Origin: Hyaloscypha bicolor E | Lineage: Eukaryota; Ascomycota; Leotiomycetes; Helotiales; Hyaloscyphaceae | Assembly (NCBI RefSeq): GCF_002865645.1 | Contig: NW_020194692.1 | Location: 70,208 to 134,207, forward strand | Direction: 5' to 3' | DNA: 64,000 nucleotides | Shown: one piece after another, positions 46,422-58,109 of the stretch | Position numbering within the stretch: the first letter of the stretch is position 1 | Layout of the letters: each line of letters starts with the position of its first letter | Program-made: the position numbers and the translations under genes | The notes under the pieces: generated by a model | What the model saw: only the letters and a program-made list of their open reading frames with translations | The model's database searches: none | Told to the model about the DNA's origin: nothing

Positions 46422-46892
46422 GTGAGCAATGTCCTCCGAACTGGAGAGAGAGCCCCAGCCGCACAGGACGAACCGAACAACCAAGCTCTATGTCAATTTG
46501 GTCACGAATATGGAGCAATATTGCCATACGCTATCGGCAATGAAAGTCCAGGTTTTGCGGGTGCTGTTAATCTCCTCTCGTCGAGTTCTCATGCTACCAA
46601 TAGTCCTTTACAGAATCCTCCACATGGAGATATTCAGAAGGGAGACGGAAGCTGCGATCCAGATATTCTCGAATCAGATCATCGCGAATTGCAAGACGAG
46701 ACTCCCATATGGCCTCGAATTACTTTGCCAGACCGCATGTCCACACTTTCCATCGGCCACCAGAGGGAGTTCACCGTCGGTAGTAATCCTTCGGAGCAGG
46801 AAGCCATTCTCTCAAGCTTCATCGCGAATTGCTTGAATGCCCAGGAAAGTTCGGGCGATCCAGCCATTGCGCCTTCTAACTACCTTGACTGA
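46422..46892 (+). CDS. Disordered ORF, uncertain gene
   Basis: A 157-codon frame with protein-like low-complexity composition (CQFGHEYGAILPYAIGNE and WPRITLPDRMSTLSIG). The frame has no ATG near its 5' end; it could be an internal exon of a gene starting near ATG 46198 (MPMPLPSPSPSP), but the connecting intron is not evident. No domain recognised. A different frame from ATG 46429 is also open here. Confidence 0.25.
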   Translation: MSNVLRTGERAPAAQDEPNNQALCQFGHEYGAILPYAIGNESPGFAGAVNLLSSSSHATNSPLQNPPHGDIQKGDGSCDPDILESDHRELQDETPIWPRITLPDRMSTLSIGHQREFTVGSNPSEQEAILSSFIANCLNAQESSGDPAIAPSNYLD

Positions 46893-48320
46893 CCAACGAC
46901 ACTTAATAGCCTAGCTACTCACAAATAGCTTCGGTTTCTACAATCCATCTCTGATGCCAGCTCAAACCATGATGCAGCCGCAACTATACCCCTGCATAAT
47001 CTCAGGCAGAACGCTCAGCTCCCTGATGAATGTTCCTGCTCCCCAGCGTGCACCGCGCCCATTATGCACAGAAACATTTGCTCCCCGTAGCGATCTCAAA
47101 CGACACTAGCAGTCGGTTCATCTTGGCATTAAGTACCATTGCGATAACGGGGCAGGCTATTCCAACAAAGGTGGAAAGAGATATTGCCGTCTCAAGAAAC
47201 TGCGAGCTTATCAGAGGGAGAAGCATGGGTTTGCTTGGTCCTAAATGTACTCTTGAGATGCTGAGCTTGAGAAGTGAGGTGGAGAAGGACAATGAGATGA
47301 GAGATTGCTAAGAGGGGGGGAAAAGTTTCGTCTGCGTTCGTACACTCATTGTACTTCCAGAAGCAGCTTTTACTTTGAATGCAGTTGTTTGATCTTTGTT
47401 AAATTCCCTTTGATGCTCGTTGCCTCGAATAAACTTTGGTTGACAGAATTGAGCGTCGGATGAATATGAGCGCCGATTTTGCGGCGGGGAGAAGGGTTTT
47501 GAAAGCATTGGAAAGCGTGGGCGGATCACTTTTGAGAAGGGTCAGCATACCCTTCTCGTTGCGCTTAAGCTAGTGCTGCTGTACCTGGGTAGTCTTCATG
47601 GATGCAGCATTGCCGGGCCGATATCAACACCTGCAGACAGACTAGAAAGTGACATTACGCCCAAATTGACCTTAGCGAGGTGGTGCCCTGATCATAAACA
47701 CTCGTAACTCTCATTTGGTCTTGCAAGACAACTGGACTTGCTCGACTTACCTCCTCAGCAGCAAAGAAATGAGCAGAAATCAGGGGCTTTGCAAACAAGG
47801 CACACTGGGTGTGGCGTGAGGCCATCTACAGCCTTGAAGGAGGCAACTAAAAAAGCTAAACAGGACCCGAACAGGGCCAGCTTGACAAGTTTTAGCCTGA
47901 TATCAAGAGACTTGAAGATTCTCGAGCCATGTTCACGTGCGGAAACGAGGTTTCAGATTGCGCCAACGCTAGTGGTTGCTACAGGCAACGCGTGGAGCCC
48001 CAAACAACCCTCATCAAAGCCCGCTCGTCCACAACTGGTCATAACTTCGCACATATCACCACCGTCACCAGCATTTGCTGAGCGCCATTCTCTTCCGCTT
48101 TTACTGTGCACTTCTTGCGCAGCAGTGACTTTTGAAGATACTTTGAATTCATTGCGATTGCCTTTCCTCCACTCGCTACTTGACGCGCATTCCTCGCGTT
48201 GCAAGGTCAACACTGCAGCCGTCTTTCCATGCCATACTACATCGAGCGACACCTATTCTAAGAATAACAGATCTGTGTCTCAGGGCCTAGAGAAGTACAG
48301 CTGGCAGAGCAGCCGCAAAG
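46893..48320. other. Intergenic upstream of BUD4
   Basis: About 1.4 kb with only short or low-quality frames, including a plus-strand frame (47738-48376) that runs into the BUD4 start. Probably leader and promoter. Confidence 0.45.
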
Positions 48321-51300
48321 ATGGCTTCGCCTTCGCAGCCGGTGAGAATCCAATGGCTGCGGGTTGTTTACTTTGAATAAACAGCCTGTCGTGCTCCCTC
48401 GAAGGGGTGACTGACTACTAACAGGTTCATCCTCTGCGCATCCAGAAGGGAACTCCATCGCCCACGAAGCTTCCGCGACCTCTGTCTGAGCTTGCGCCTA
48501 CTGAGAAGAGGAGAAACTCGCCCAGTTACAATCAAGCCACAAAGGTAGGACTCGTCAATCGTCAATCGTCAGCCTTCGGAGATTTAAATGCTAATTTTGA
48601 CCACGCAGAAGATGGTTCTCAACACGGACTCATCCCCGTTTCAGTCGTCCCCGTTCAATTCGGAGAGCGCTTCCTCACCACGACTCTTCTGGCAAGGCCG
48701 CGAACCAACAACGCCCAATCGATTTAACTCGGAGAACTTGTTTGCTGGCAGAGAAACATCGCCGTCTCCCACCCGAAGATCCTCGATCGAACGACTGCAG
48801 CGAGCTTCACGAGTCAAGAATAGCAATATGTTCGCCCGCGAACAGAAGCAAGAGTATGACCCAACATCGGTGCCGGCAATCGAACGACCTCTCGCAAAGC
48901 AGCTACAAGGAAATGCGTATGGGGGAGCGGGATTTGACGGGCTGCGTTCAGCAGAGCGCGGAAATCCTTTCGGTCACCACAGAAATGAGAGCAAGAGCCA
49001 CATCCCACTTTATAGTCCCACACAAACCCCACTCAAGGGCAGCACCGCAAACGGGTTACACTCACCCAGCAAAGACCAAATCTCCCCCACAAAATCATCA
49101 CTAGCTACGGGACGATTCAATGGCAAGTCCAGCTTTGATTCAGAGAATGGGGCGTGGAACGAGGACCCTTCAGGCGATGAGCGCCAATTGCCACCTGGCC
49201 GAACTCTTCACCGACATGCCAAGAGCGTCACCTTCGATGCAGCCCCTCCTCAAGTCAACGAGTACGAGATGGCTACGCCAGATATGTCATCTATTGGCAC
49301 CGGGTCACGCGAAAATAGCTATGATTCTGGTGAGGATGAAGACGAGGACAGCTACAACCGTGGTGATTCGGTCGAGGAAGATGATAGTTTTGATGCATCA
49401 CTTGAGGATACGGATAAAACACCCGTTGTTGGACCCGATGATTGGAGACATGCTACTCCTGAGCATAACAATGCGACCATGTCAGGGAAACTTGAAGACC
49501 CATTCAGTGGACCTGAAGGGAGCCCAATGCCGGATGTTCGACCATCGTCTGCCACAGGAAGACCTGCAACAACTCGCACCAATTCAGCAGAAAATAGACC
49601 TCTGCCACCTCTACCCGGTATGAGCCAGCGTAAACGCAGTGGCTCTGCTTCCTCGGTTGGTCTTTCTGCGGCTGCAGAACGGGCCACTAACTCCCCAAGG
49701 AACTTGCCTTCCCCTCCACCAGCAGCTTCAGTCAGCAAGTCTGATATCCAAGGCATGAGTGGTGGGAAAATGTCCTTGGAAGAGAGACTCCGCTTGATGA
49801 TGATCCAAGATGAGGACAAGCCGAAGACAGAGGCGGAAAAGCAGCGAGAACGCCGTATGAGACGCGGAGGTCCGAAGGAGCGAAGCAGTGCCACCCCTGA
49901 ACGGGAACCCATCAATATCCACGAAGATGAAGACACCCTGGATGATCTTCCTGATTTAGGCACGTACCAACTACCTCCTCGCATTTCGAGAGAGTCTATC
50001 TTGCGCAAGGTCAATGGTGGCTCTGACGCATTTCCCCGGGATTCGGAATACAACTTCTCATCTCCCATGCCCAGCTCAAGCCCTGAGCGACAACTGCCTC
50101 TGGATCCTGATACTCCTATCCCTTCTACTGAGGACCAATCCATTCTCGAGAATGACGACAGCGTAATCATCAAGCGGGACCCAGGAGAAGAGGACGAAGA
50201 TGAGGTTGACGTCTATTCTATTCCGGATATGTATCAACGCACAGAGTCGCGACTTGAGGATTACAATCAACAAGATGGCGAAGATGACACTGATAGACGG
50301 TACTCCGATTCGACGCCTTCAAACCCAGTTGCACAATTGCAATCGAACAGTGCTTCTGAGGATGATGGCCCACCAACCCCGCGCCAGAACAGCCCACAGC
50401 AGAACTCATCAGAAGATCCCGTCAAAACTGGAAATAGAGGCTCACTCCCAGAATTCACTGGCTTTCTGACTAACAATGACTTTGGCTTGAGCTTGCAATC
50501 ATACATGACGCCTTCTCCACCCCTACCGAAAGGTGCTCAGTCGAACGAGGCACCCAATATGTCTCACGCGCAAGCATACTTGCAGCGTCCAGAAACACCG
50601 GAGGAACGACCAATGCCAACATCAAGACCTGAATATGATGGATCTGGTTGGGGCCCTGAGGAAGATGACGAATTTGAAGTTGGGACTCCAGACTCCGTGA
50701 TTCGTCACAATTTCGAGCCATCTCCTGCCCGTGACTCTCCAAGCATTCCTGAGCAAATTGCAACAATCAAAGCGTCTTCTGGCTCGAAACTGAAGACGCG
50801 TCCATCAGCTACACCATCAGATCTCATGGCCATGCGAGAGTTAAGGCGCAATGTCAGTGGCGAGAAACCTTCCGTCCCTCCGATTCCAGAACGCCATCGC
50901 AACCGCCCTCTCAGCGTGGAACGAGAATTCGAAGAATCTCCAAACGACGAAGGAGGAGTTGAGAGACATTCAAGCTTCAAGAAAAGATCCTTGACTCTGG
51001 ACATTGGCAACGATCTCGGTCTGAGTCTTGATCAAGATTTCGACCGGGTGATCGAAACCCAAAAGGTTGTGTTTGACCTATCTTCTTCAAATTCGACTTG
51101 CTTCAACAACAATGGACAAGCGTCTAGCTCCAGCGACATTCCTCTGTATCAAGTATATGCTAACATAACTCCTCGAAAACAGCGCGGATATTTAATGAGA
51201 CAGAATACCAAGCTCGTGGTAGCGAGCAGTGACATCGATACTGGAGATGACAACCGCTTCACTCGCTCGTGCGGTAATTCTCCTGTGAAGAAGGATCGTC

Positions 51301-52843
51301 CACAGTCTTGGACAGTCGAGCCATGGAACGGCCAGATGCGCAAGAACAGCATGCGTGATAGGTCAAGTCCTCGCAAGAAACCTGCATCTGGCCCAATGCC
51401 TCCAATGCCTGGTCAAGACAGCAACGTCACTGGACTGGGGATAGTGACCGAGGAAGCCAGCGTTGCCGAACCTGTTCCAGAAGAGGGTGCTGAACGAGGA
51501 CGACTTTTCGTGAAAGTGATTGGGGTGAAAGACCTTGACTTGCCTTTACCAAAGAGTATGTATAGATGCAACCCAGCCTTGATAGTGACTGACATTTCTA
51601 GATGAACAATCGTGGTTCAGTTTGACCCTGGATAACGGCGTGCACTGTGTCACTACAGCATGGTTGGAGCTTGGAAGAAATGCCCCAATTGGCCAAGAAT
51701 TTGAACTTGTTGTTCCCAATGAGCTTGAGTTCCAGTTGACTCTCAACGCCAAGCTGGTGAAGCCGGCCCCAAAGCGTGTGCCTGAGTCTCCAACAAAGTC
51801 TCATAAGTCAAGCAAAGCATCTACCTTCAGCCGCGTTTTTGCATCACCGAAGAAGCGGAAGGAGCTGGAAATGAGGCAGAAGGAAGAACAGCAGCGAATT
51901 GCTCAACAGAAACAGCAAGACGCAGTAGCGAAGAGAATTTCTGTTCAGCCCACAGCTTGGGATTTGCTATCACCGCTGGCTGCTGAGGATGGAAGCTTTG
52001 GTCGATCATATGTCTGTCTCAAAGATCACGAGGCTCGCTGCTACGGACGTCCTTACGTTGTCGATGTTGCCTGCTTCAACGAATGGGCGACTGAAGAAGC
52101 CAATCATGCGTCCAGCGTCAAGAGCAAGCGTGGAAATACTGTCGTCCAACGACGAGCTCCTTACAAGGTGGCAAAGCTTGAACTACAACTTTTGTTCGTC
52201 CCCAAGCCCAAGGGTGCTACTGATGGTGACATGCCAAAGAGCATGAACTCCTGCATTCGAGAGATGAAGGAGGCCGAGCTGGCGCTTGCACGGAATTGGG
52301 AAGGCCACTTGAGTCAGCAGGGTGGTGATTGTCCTGTAAGTTCGGAATGAGCCTCGAGCCAGAAAGTTCCTACTAACACTTAATCAGTACTGGCGCCGTC
52401 GCTACTTCAAGCTCGTTGGAAGCAAGCTCACCGCTTACCACGAGTCTACCCGGCAGCCTCGTGCCACAATCAATCTTGCCAATGCTTCCAAGCTCATTGA
52501 CGATCGTCGCGCTCTTACTCAGAAAGAGACCAGTGGAAAAGGAGGTAAGCGACGCAAGTCTGGTTTCGCAGAAGAAGAGGAAGGCTACATGTTCGTCGAA
52601 GAAGGCTTCCGTATTCGCTTCAACAATGGCGAGGTCATCGATTTCTACGCCGATACAGCAACTGACAAAGAAGGCTGGATGAAAGTTCTCGATGCTTGCG
52701 TTGGTAAAGAGGGAGAAAATGCGAAGGGGGGTTGGTGTAACTTGGTCCTCAAGCGCGAGGAGAGCTTGAGAAGAAGAAACGAGCCAGGAACTGCCCGAAA
52801 GACGTCAAGAAATCATCAACGGACAAAGAGCATGATTATTTGA
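48321..52843 (+). CDS. BUD4: Bud4, anillin-like septation landmark protein
   Basis: Bud4 family protein, which organises septins and the contractile ring at the septation site in filamentous fungi and marks axial bud sites in yeast. The start lies in a 7-codon exon at 48321 (MASPSQP). Introns 48342-48424, 48545-48608, 51556-51601 and 52336-52387 join five exons into 1,425 residues. Residues 1 to about 1,000 are disordered, Ser/Pro-rich and acidic in parts, with many SP/TP sites. An anillin-like region then begins around RGRLFVKVIGVKDLDLPLP and runs through SWFSLTLDNGVHCVTTAW. The PH domain is YWRRRYFKLVGSKLTAYHE to DKEGWMKVLDACVG, ending in a basic tail. Layout and length fit the family. Confidence 0.87.
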
Positions 52844-53930
52844 ATTGAGACGGCAACGATTGATTTTTGATGAATAATGTCGGCATGGCTTACGATCCAC
52901 GATGTTGTTTCAACGTTTTCTCTTCGATCATGGCTCCAGGCCCCCGTCCGGCTTTATATGATATGGACTTCGCAGTCAGCTTGTCTTCCAGCCCTGGCGG
53001 CGTCTATTTACATACACAACATTCCTTGAGGGATATGTTCTTTGTCAAAGTAGATTGAAGAGTTTCACAAGGCGGTGAGAAAGAGAGAAGTCATGGTGTC
53101 GTATTGTGCTATAGGGTGCGTTTGAGGCGTAATTACTTGCTTTCTTGTTGTTTGGGTTAAGGAATGGATTGGTCTGTTCTTGTATACTGGACGATGAGGA
53201 AGGATAATGAAAGCATTAAACTATTCGGTGCGCAAGTGCAATTGATTTTCTCACCTCGAACACAGACTTCGCATTTGATGCCGTTCAGAAATAACCCACC
53301 CAGGGGGTATATTTCCGAGCAGACATTCTCCACCAATTGGACAGGAGAAAGGATTTGTTATTGTCCTGGTGTCGCGTAAGAAGGAGAAAATCTTACCAAG
53401 GTTAGTTCATTCTCACACCAGAGTCACTTATTTCGTACGAATCTACAGAATAATTTTCAGCCATGCCGTCCCCCCTCCTCAAATACGAACTTTGCTTGGG
53501 TCGATTGGCCCAGCTGCAAGCATCTCATGCAATGTTCCAGGGAAGCTTCAGGGTTGCATTTATGCATAATTCGCAGTGGGCCACCTCGTGGCACACCACC
53601 TCGTACCCACACGCCCCACTGATTGGGTATACTACCCCGCAACTGTTTCTGACATCAGAAGGTTAACTCGTTGTCGTGTGCCACCAAGACCCTTCGATAC
53701 GAGGAAACATTGAATCTCTCCGATGATGACCACCAAGAGGTTCCAATCCCACTTCGTAGCTCGAAGTCAGCACATCGTGCAGGATCGGGCCATGCGGCGC
53801 AAGAGCATTAAACCTGATCCTGCCACGATACAGCCCGCTCGAATCCGCCTTTGAACAAACAATCACTCGTTACTGATATCGTATACAAAAGAAAGAAGTC
53901 AAGGCTCTTGAGTCAAACATCAGACCGAGC
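52844..53930. other. Intergenic, no supported gene
   Basis: 3' flank of BUD4 and upstream region of the GPI-anchored protein gene. Several short frames, none convincing. Confidence 0.45.
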
Positions 53931-54655
53931 ATGCAATTCTCTATACTCGCTACCATTGCGGTGCTCGCCAGCAGCACCTTTGCCTGGGACAAGTTTTCAG
54001 GGACCAGCATCACCACACGGCCAACCGGAACCTGCTACACGATAACCCAAACCAACCCACCAGCTTGCACGGAATCCATCACACTCCCGGACGGGTGCGC
54101 GACCCTAGAGTGCCTCGAGCTCAGAACTATCACGCAGTCCTGCGGCTGCGATTCCATCTTCACGGCCGACGAGTGCGTCACCACTTGTCCCTCGACGAAA
54201 TGCCCGGTCTCGTACATTACCGTGCATCCACCGTGCCTGATGTCTCCGCCGTATAGCTACAGTAACACGACGGTCACGACGACGGTCACGGGTATCACGA
54301 CGCTGACGGCGTGTCCGGCGACTTGCACGTGCTCAGGACAGAAGACGACTTGGTCTGGTGGCAATGGGCCGTTTACGTGTACCAAGAAGCCGAGTTGTAC
54401 GGCGCAGTTGCCGGGGGGTGGCACGACTACTATTACGGTGAGTGAAGAATGAAGAAAAGGGGCAAGGGGGAAGTTTTGAGGGGAAGGGAGCTAATGATAG
54501 TGTAGGGTACAACGGTTGTGAGCAGGACTGGACCGACGCCCACAAGTAGCATAGGTCCGACACTGCTGCCCGGCTCGAGTGATGGGAAGAAGAGGAGTGA
54601 GATCGTGAGTGGCGGGCTTCTGGCGGGGTTGCTGGGGATGCTGGCCTTTTTGTGA
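53931..54655 (+). CDS. GPI-anchored Cys/Thr-rich surface protein
   Basis: Cell-surface protein of 218 residues. ATG 53931 opens a signal peptide (MQFSILATIAVLASSTFAW). A cysteine-rich ectodomain follows with regularly spaced cysteines (CATLECLELR, SCGCDS, ECVTTCPSTKC, CPATCTCSG) and Thr/Ser tracts suited to O-glycosylation (NTTVTTTVTGITTLT). Intron 54438-54505 leads to a second exon with PTSSIGPTLLPGSSDGKKR and a hydrophobic end (GLLAGLLGMLAFL), a typical GPI signal. No named domain was recognised, and CFEM spacing is absent. Similar small proteins occur in many ascomycetes, usually unassigned. Confidence 0.8.
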
Positions 54656-55418
54656 GGTTTGAGATGGAGAATGGGGAGCGAAAGAAAGGTTGAAAGATTG
54701 AGTAAGTGTAGAAGGAAAGGAGATTTGTGAGATGGGTGTATTGAGTAGAGTTTCTGAGGGAGTACATATTAATTTGGGTGGGCATCTTCTCTACTAACCT
54801 AACTACGATATATGTCTTACATGCAAATGGATCAAATCTACAAAGACTCGAAGTCAAATTCATTTGCCCTTTTATATTTCACGTCCATATCATTTGAACG
54901 GATTGGTGTTGTCCTCCTTACCAAGATTAATGTGCCATTCTTTTCGAAATCTCAATATAACTTAAAAGTAAGTTTGGAACTAAACTCTTTCATTACAAGT
55001 CCATGGAAGGCCTTTGTATGAGATCACCGACAGAAATGTTGAAGTCTTCAACCAAAGGAGACACGTGATCAGCATCCTGTGTTCGAAATCCAATTCTCAT
55101 TGTCCACAAAACAATGACGTGGAATTCAATATGTTGAATAAAAATACATTCGAAACTCGATGGCACTCACTCGATTTGGGATGAACTGACCGTCGGTTGA
55201 TGGCAGTCTGATGAAGTGTTTGGGTTGAGCCGGTCACATGAGTGGCTGGAAAGCGCCCAGCAAGGCAGCCTTATGAAAACATGCCACCTTTCACATTCAC
55301 AGTTGCACCATTATCCAACCACCATTTAATTCCTCCATTGTATGTCATCCTCTAAAAACTCACATCAACTCATTTTCGCAAGTTCATTCGAAGTCTACAA
55401 GCTTCGTTAGCAAACACC
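54656..55418. other. Intergenic
   Basis: 3' flank of the surface-protein gene and promoter of the oxidoreductase. No feature recognised. Confidence 0.5.
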
Positions 55419-56597
55419 ATGGAATCCTCCAACGACCAGCCCAGCCCAGCCGGCACAATGAAAGCCTTCACCCATACCGCATCAGGCCTCCCATCCGCCA
55501 TCCTCCGTCTTTCCCACAGCCTCCCTATCCCCATCCTCGCCGCCCCCACCGATGTCCTCGTAAAAATCTCCCATGCATCCCTAAACCCCGGCGGTTCGAT
55601 CATAACCCGCATGGTCCCCATGCCCTTCCGGACCAAGCCCTCAATCCCAGACATGGACTTCTCGGGCACCGTGATCAAAACCTCCAAGTCTGTGCCGGTT
55701 TCACGAGAACTGGTGCCTGGGACAGCAGTGTTTGGGACGGTGCCGATGAGCCAGCATGTGATGGGTGGGAAGGGGGCGTTGGCGGAGTATGTTGCTGTAC
55801 CAGCTGAGAATCTGGTATTGAAGCCGAGCAATGTGTCTTTTGAGGAGGCGGCGGGGTTGCCGATTACGGGTGTCACGGCGACGAGTTGTATGGATCTGGC
55901 GAAGGTGAAGAGGGGCGAAAGGGTTCTTGTTAATGGGGCGAGTGGCGGGATTGGCAGTTTGGTTGTGCAGATGGCGAAGGGTGCTGTTGGTGATGAGGGG
56001 ATGGTGGTAGGTGTTTGCTCGGGGAGGAATTTGGAGATGGTAAAGGGACTGGGTGCAGATGAGGTGGGCTTGATCTCCCTTGTTCTTGATGACTTTTGCT
56101 GAAGTTTGGGAAGGTCATTGATTACCAGGAACATGCTCCTGTCTGGAAATACCTGGAGTCTAAGTTCGGCGCAGAGCCTTTCGATGCCATTCTGGATTGC
56201 CGTGGAGTCCAGGACCTGTGGCTCCATTGCCCAAAGTACTTGAAGAAAGGAAAGCCTTTCGTGACTGTTGGCACGACTCCGAAGGACTACAACTTCATCG
56301 GTATAGTGAGTACTATTGGTATTACGATAAGCAATATGTGGTTACCGACCTGGCTTGGTGGTGTGGATCGACCGTACTTGACTGCCAAGGGCTTCCCGGA
56401 TTTGCCTGGGATGGAGAGGGTTGCTCGTTTAGCTGCGGAGGGGATGAAGGTGCCGATTGATTCGTGTTGGGATTTGGAGGATGCTTTGAAGGTATGTTTT
56501 GATGGAATTAGGAGGTGTTCTGTGCTGACTTGCGCTGTAGGCGTATGACATTATGCTGAGCAAGCATGCGCGGGGGAAGGTTGTTGTGAAGATGTGA
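55419..56597 (+). CDS. MDR-family NAD(P)H oxidoreductase
   Basis: Medium-chain dehydrogenase/reductase of the quinone-oxidoreductase (zeta-crystallin / RTN4IP1-like) branch, which reduces quinones or enones with NADPH and needs no zinc. Three exons (introns 56064-56113 and 56492-56540) give 359 residues. The N-terminal GroES-like domain has MKAFTHTASGLPSAIL, HASLNPGG and MDFSGTV. The Rossmann part has LPITGVTATSCMDL, the nucleotide loop VNGASGGIGSLVVQMA and DAILDCRG. The last exon ends KHARGKVVVKM. The catalytic-zinc ligands of alcohol dehydrogenases are absent, as expected for this branch. Substrate unknown. Confidence 0.88.
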
Positions 56598-57228
56598 GGA
56601 CTAACGAATGAATGATCTCTTTTCTCTTCAAATTTTTGTCCATAATACCATCCAGTCGACCTTCAAATTTCAGCCACTTTGCTCCGTCTATAATCGTCCA
56701 GTTCATGGAAAATATAAGCTTTTGCCTAAAATCATCAATACGAAGTGAAAATACTGTAAGGGGTCTACACTTGCACCGACTGTGAGAAAGACTTTTGACT
56801 TCGTAGCGACCCGAAAGCTTTGGTTTAACACCTAGCTTCATGAAAAGTACACCGAACCATCTGATTTCTACCTTGGCCCTGTTGTTCATACAGCCATCCA
56901 TATTAATTACCTCAGTCAAGGTGCCTTTCAGTCCCCTCAACCCCTGAGTTTCGGATACTTTGGCCCGGATTCTGCGGATTTGATTGCTTGGGCTGTGGAG
57001 AACGCTAAAGGCAGACTGTCCACTTTGGAAGAGTGCTTGGAGGCTCATCCTCTTAAGCTCGTGTAAACGGAGACTGTGAAATTTACACAGACAGAGAGAC
57101 AATGGGAATTGTTGTACAATAACCCGACTTGTTACTCTCAGAGGGGCAGGCATGAATGACAAGAAAATGCCAAAGGAGATTGAGGACACTAAAATTGAAA
57201 GAAATCGTAGTAAAATATCAGTGACCAT
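56551..57228 (-). CDS. Hypothetical ORF, doubtful
   Basis: A 225-codon minus-strand frame with a hydrophobic start (DILLRFLSILVSSISFGIFL) and no recognised domain. It overlaps the last codons of the oxidoreductase gene on the other strand. The first in-frame start may not be the codon given. It could be an antisense open frame by chance. Confidence 0.25.
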   Translation of the reverse strand: MVTDILLRFLSILVSSISFGIFLSFMPAPLRVTSRVIVQQFPLSLCLCKFHSLRLHELKRMSLQALFQSGQSAFSVLHSPSNQIRRIRAKVSETQGLRGLKGTLTEVINMDGCMNNRAKVEIRWFGVLFMKLGVKPKLSGRYEVKSLSHSRCKCRPLTVFSLRIDDFRQKLIFSMNWTIIDGAKWLKFEGRLDGIMDKNLKRKEIIHSLVLTSSQQPSPAHACSA

Positions 57229-57356
57229 ATGCCCACGCGATTTGTAACTGGACTGTGAAAGACTGTGTCAACATGGGACGACTCAGTTTTAGGGAAAAGA
57301 GTGAAAAAAGATTGCTCGGATTTGTCAACCCAATCCAAACCGGTTGCTTGTCAAAA

Positions 57357-58109
57357 TCAACCAGATGCTCCTAAACCAATGATCCAAACCCCGTCTTCGG
57401 AATTCTCCTCTGACGATCCATCTTCCTCCCTATCCACGTCGACATTATCACTACCCCGGCGGTGTGTTGAGCAGACTGACTCGGTATTCGCGGGAGCCTC
57501 TCTTTGATGCTCCTCGCTGGACTCATGTTCGGTGGTCCCATCAGGATCTTCCAGATGTGATTCACGAAACGCCTCTTTAGCCTCCATCTCAGACTCAACT
57601 TCCTTGGATAGCTCATGAGCACACCCCCGCGAGCAGCAGCTCAAAACATTATCATAAAGCCTCGCATCTTCCTGTGTGATCCTAACCCCAACGTACTTCG
57701 GATAATCCTTCGGGTTTGCGCGTCGATTAAGGAAATATTCTTGCAATGGCAACAAGACATGTTCCGGGATAGCAAGGACTTCGAGAAATTGAAGGTCGGA
57801 GAGATTGATCTTGACTGGTTCGTCGACAGAGACTAGGTTTATGGATATTATTTTTCCGGGTTCGGGGGCGGTTTCGAGGAAGTATTTTTGTGCCGTAGTG
57901 AGGACTGTGGCTGTTAGTTGGGGGAGGTCAACGGATGGGGGTGAGAACAAACTGTGTATTGGGATGGCGCAGAAATCGAGCTCTTTGTATTGCTCGTCTT
58001 GGGCTTCAATACTCTCTGACTCGACATCAACACGGGAGCACTCTAAGTAAGGGCCGGCCTGTGGACTTATTTCTGAGTCCGTAGATTGCTGACTCTGAGC
58101 TGAGGCCAT
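57357..58109 (-). CDS. Acidic protein of unknown function
   Basis: Intronless frame of 250 residues from ATG 58109, which sits in strong context (ACCACCATGG). The centre is globular (LDFCAIPIHSLFSPPSVDLP, INLSDLQFLEVLAIPEHVLL and YPKYVGVRITQEDARLYDN). The C-terminal third is highly acidic and Ser-rich (EVESEMEAKEAF and VDVDREEDGSSEENSED). No named domain. The frame stays open 285 bases upstream, but those codons look non-coding. Confidence 0.55.
   Translation of the reverse strand: MASAQSQQSTDSEISPQAGPYLECSRVDVESESIEAQDEQYKELDFCAIPIHSLFSPPSVDLPQLTATVLTTAQKYFLETAPEPGKIISINLVSVDEPVKINLSDLQFLEVLAIPEHVLLPLQEYFLNRRANPKDYPKYVGVRITQEDARLYDNVLSCCSRGCAHELSKEVESEMEAKEAFRESHLEDPDGTTEHESSEEHQREAPANTESVCSTHRRGSDNVDVDREEDGSSEENSEDGVWIIGLGASG

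Noticed and set aside
49352..50173. 273-codon minus-strand frame
   Set aside because: Antisense to the Ser/acidic-rich part of BUD4; Ser/Arg/Leu composition typical of a shadow.
55370..56227. 285-codon minus-strand frame
   Set aside because: Antisense to the MDR oxidoreductase, which has clear family motifs and introns.
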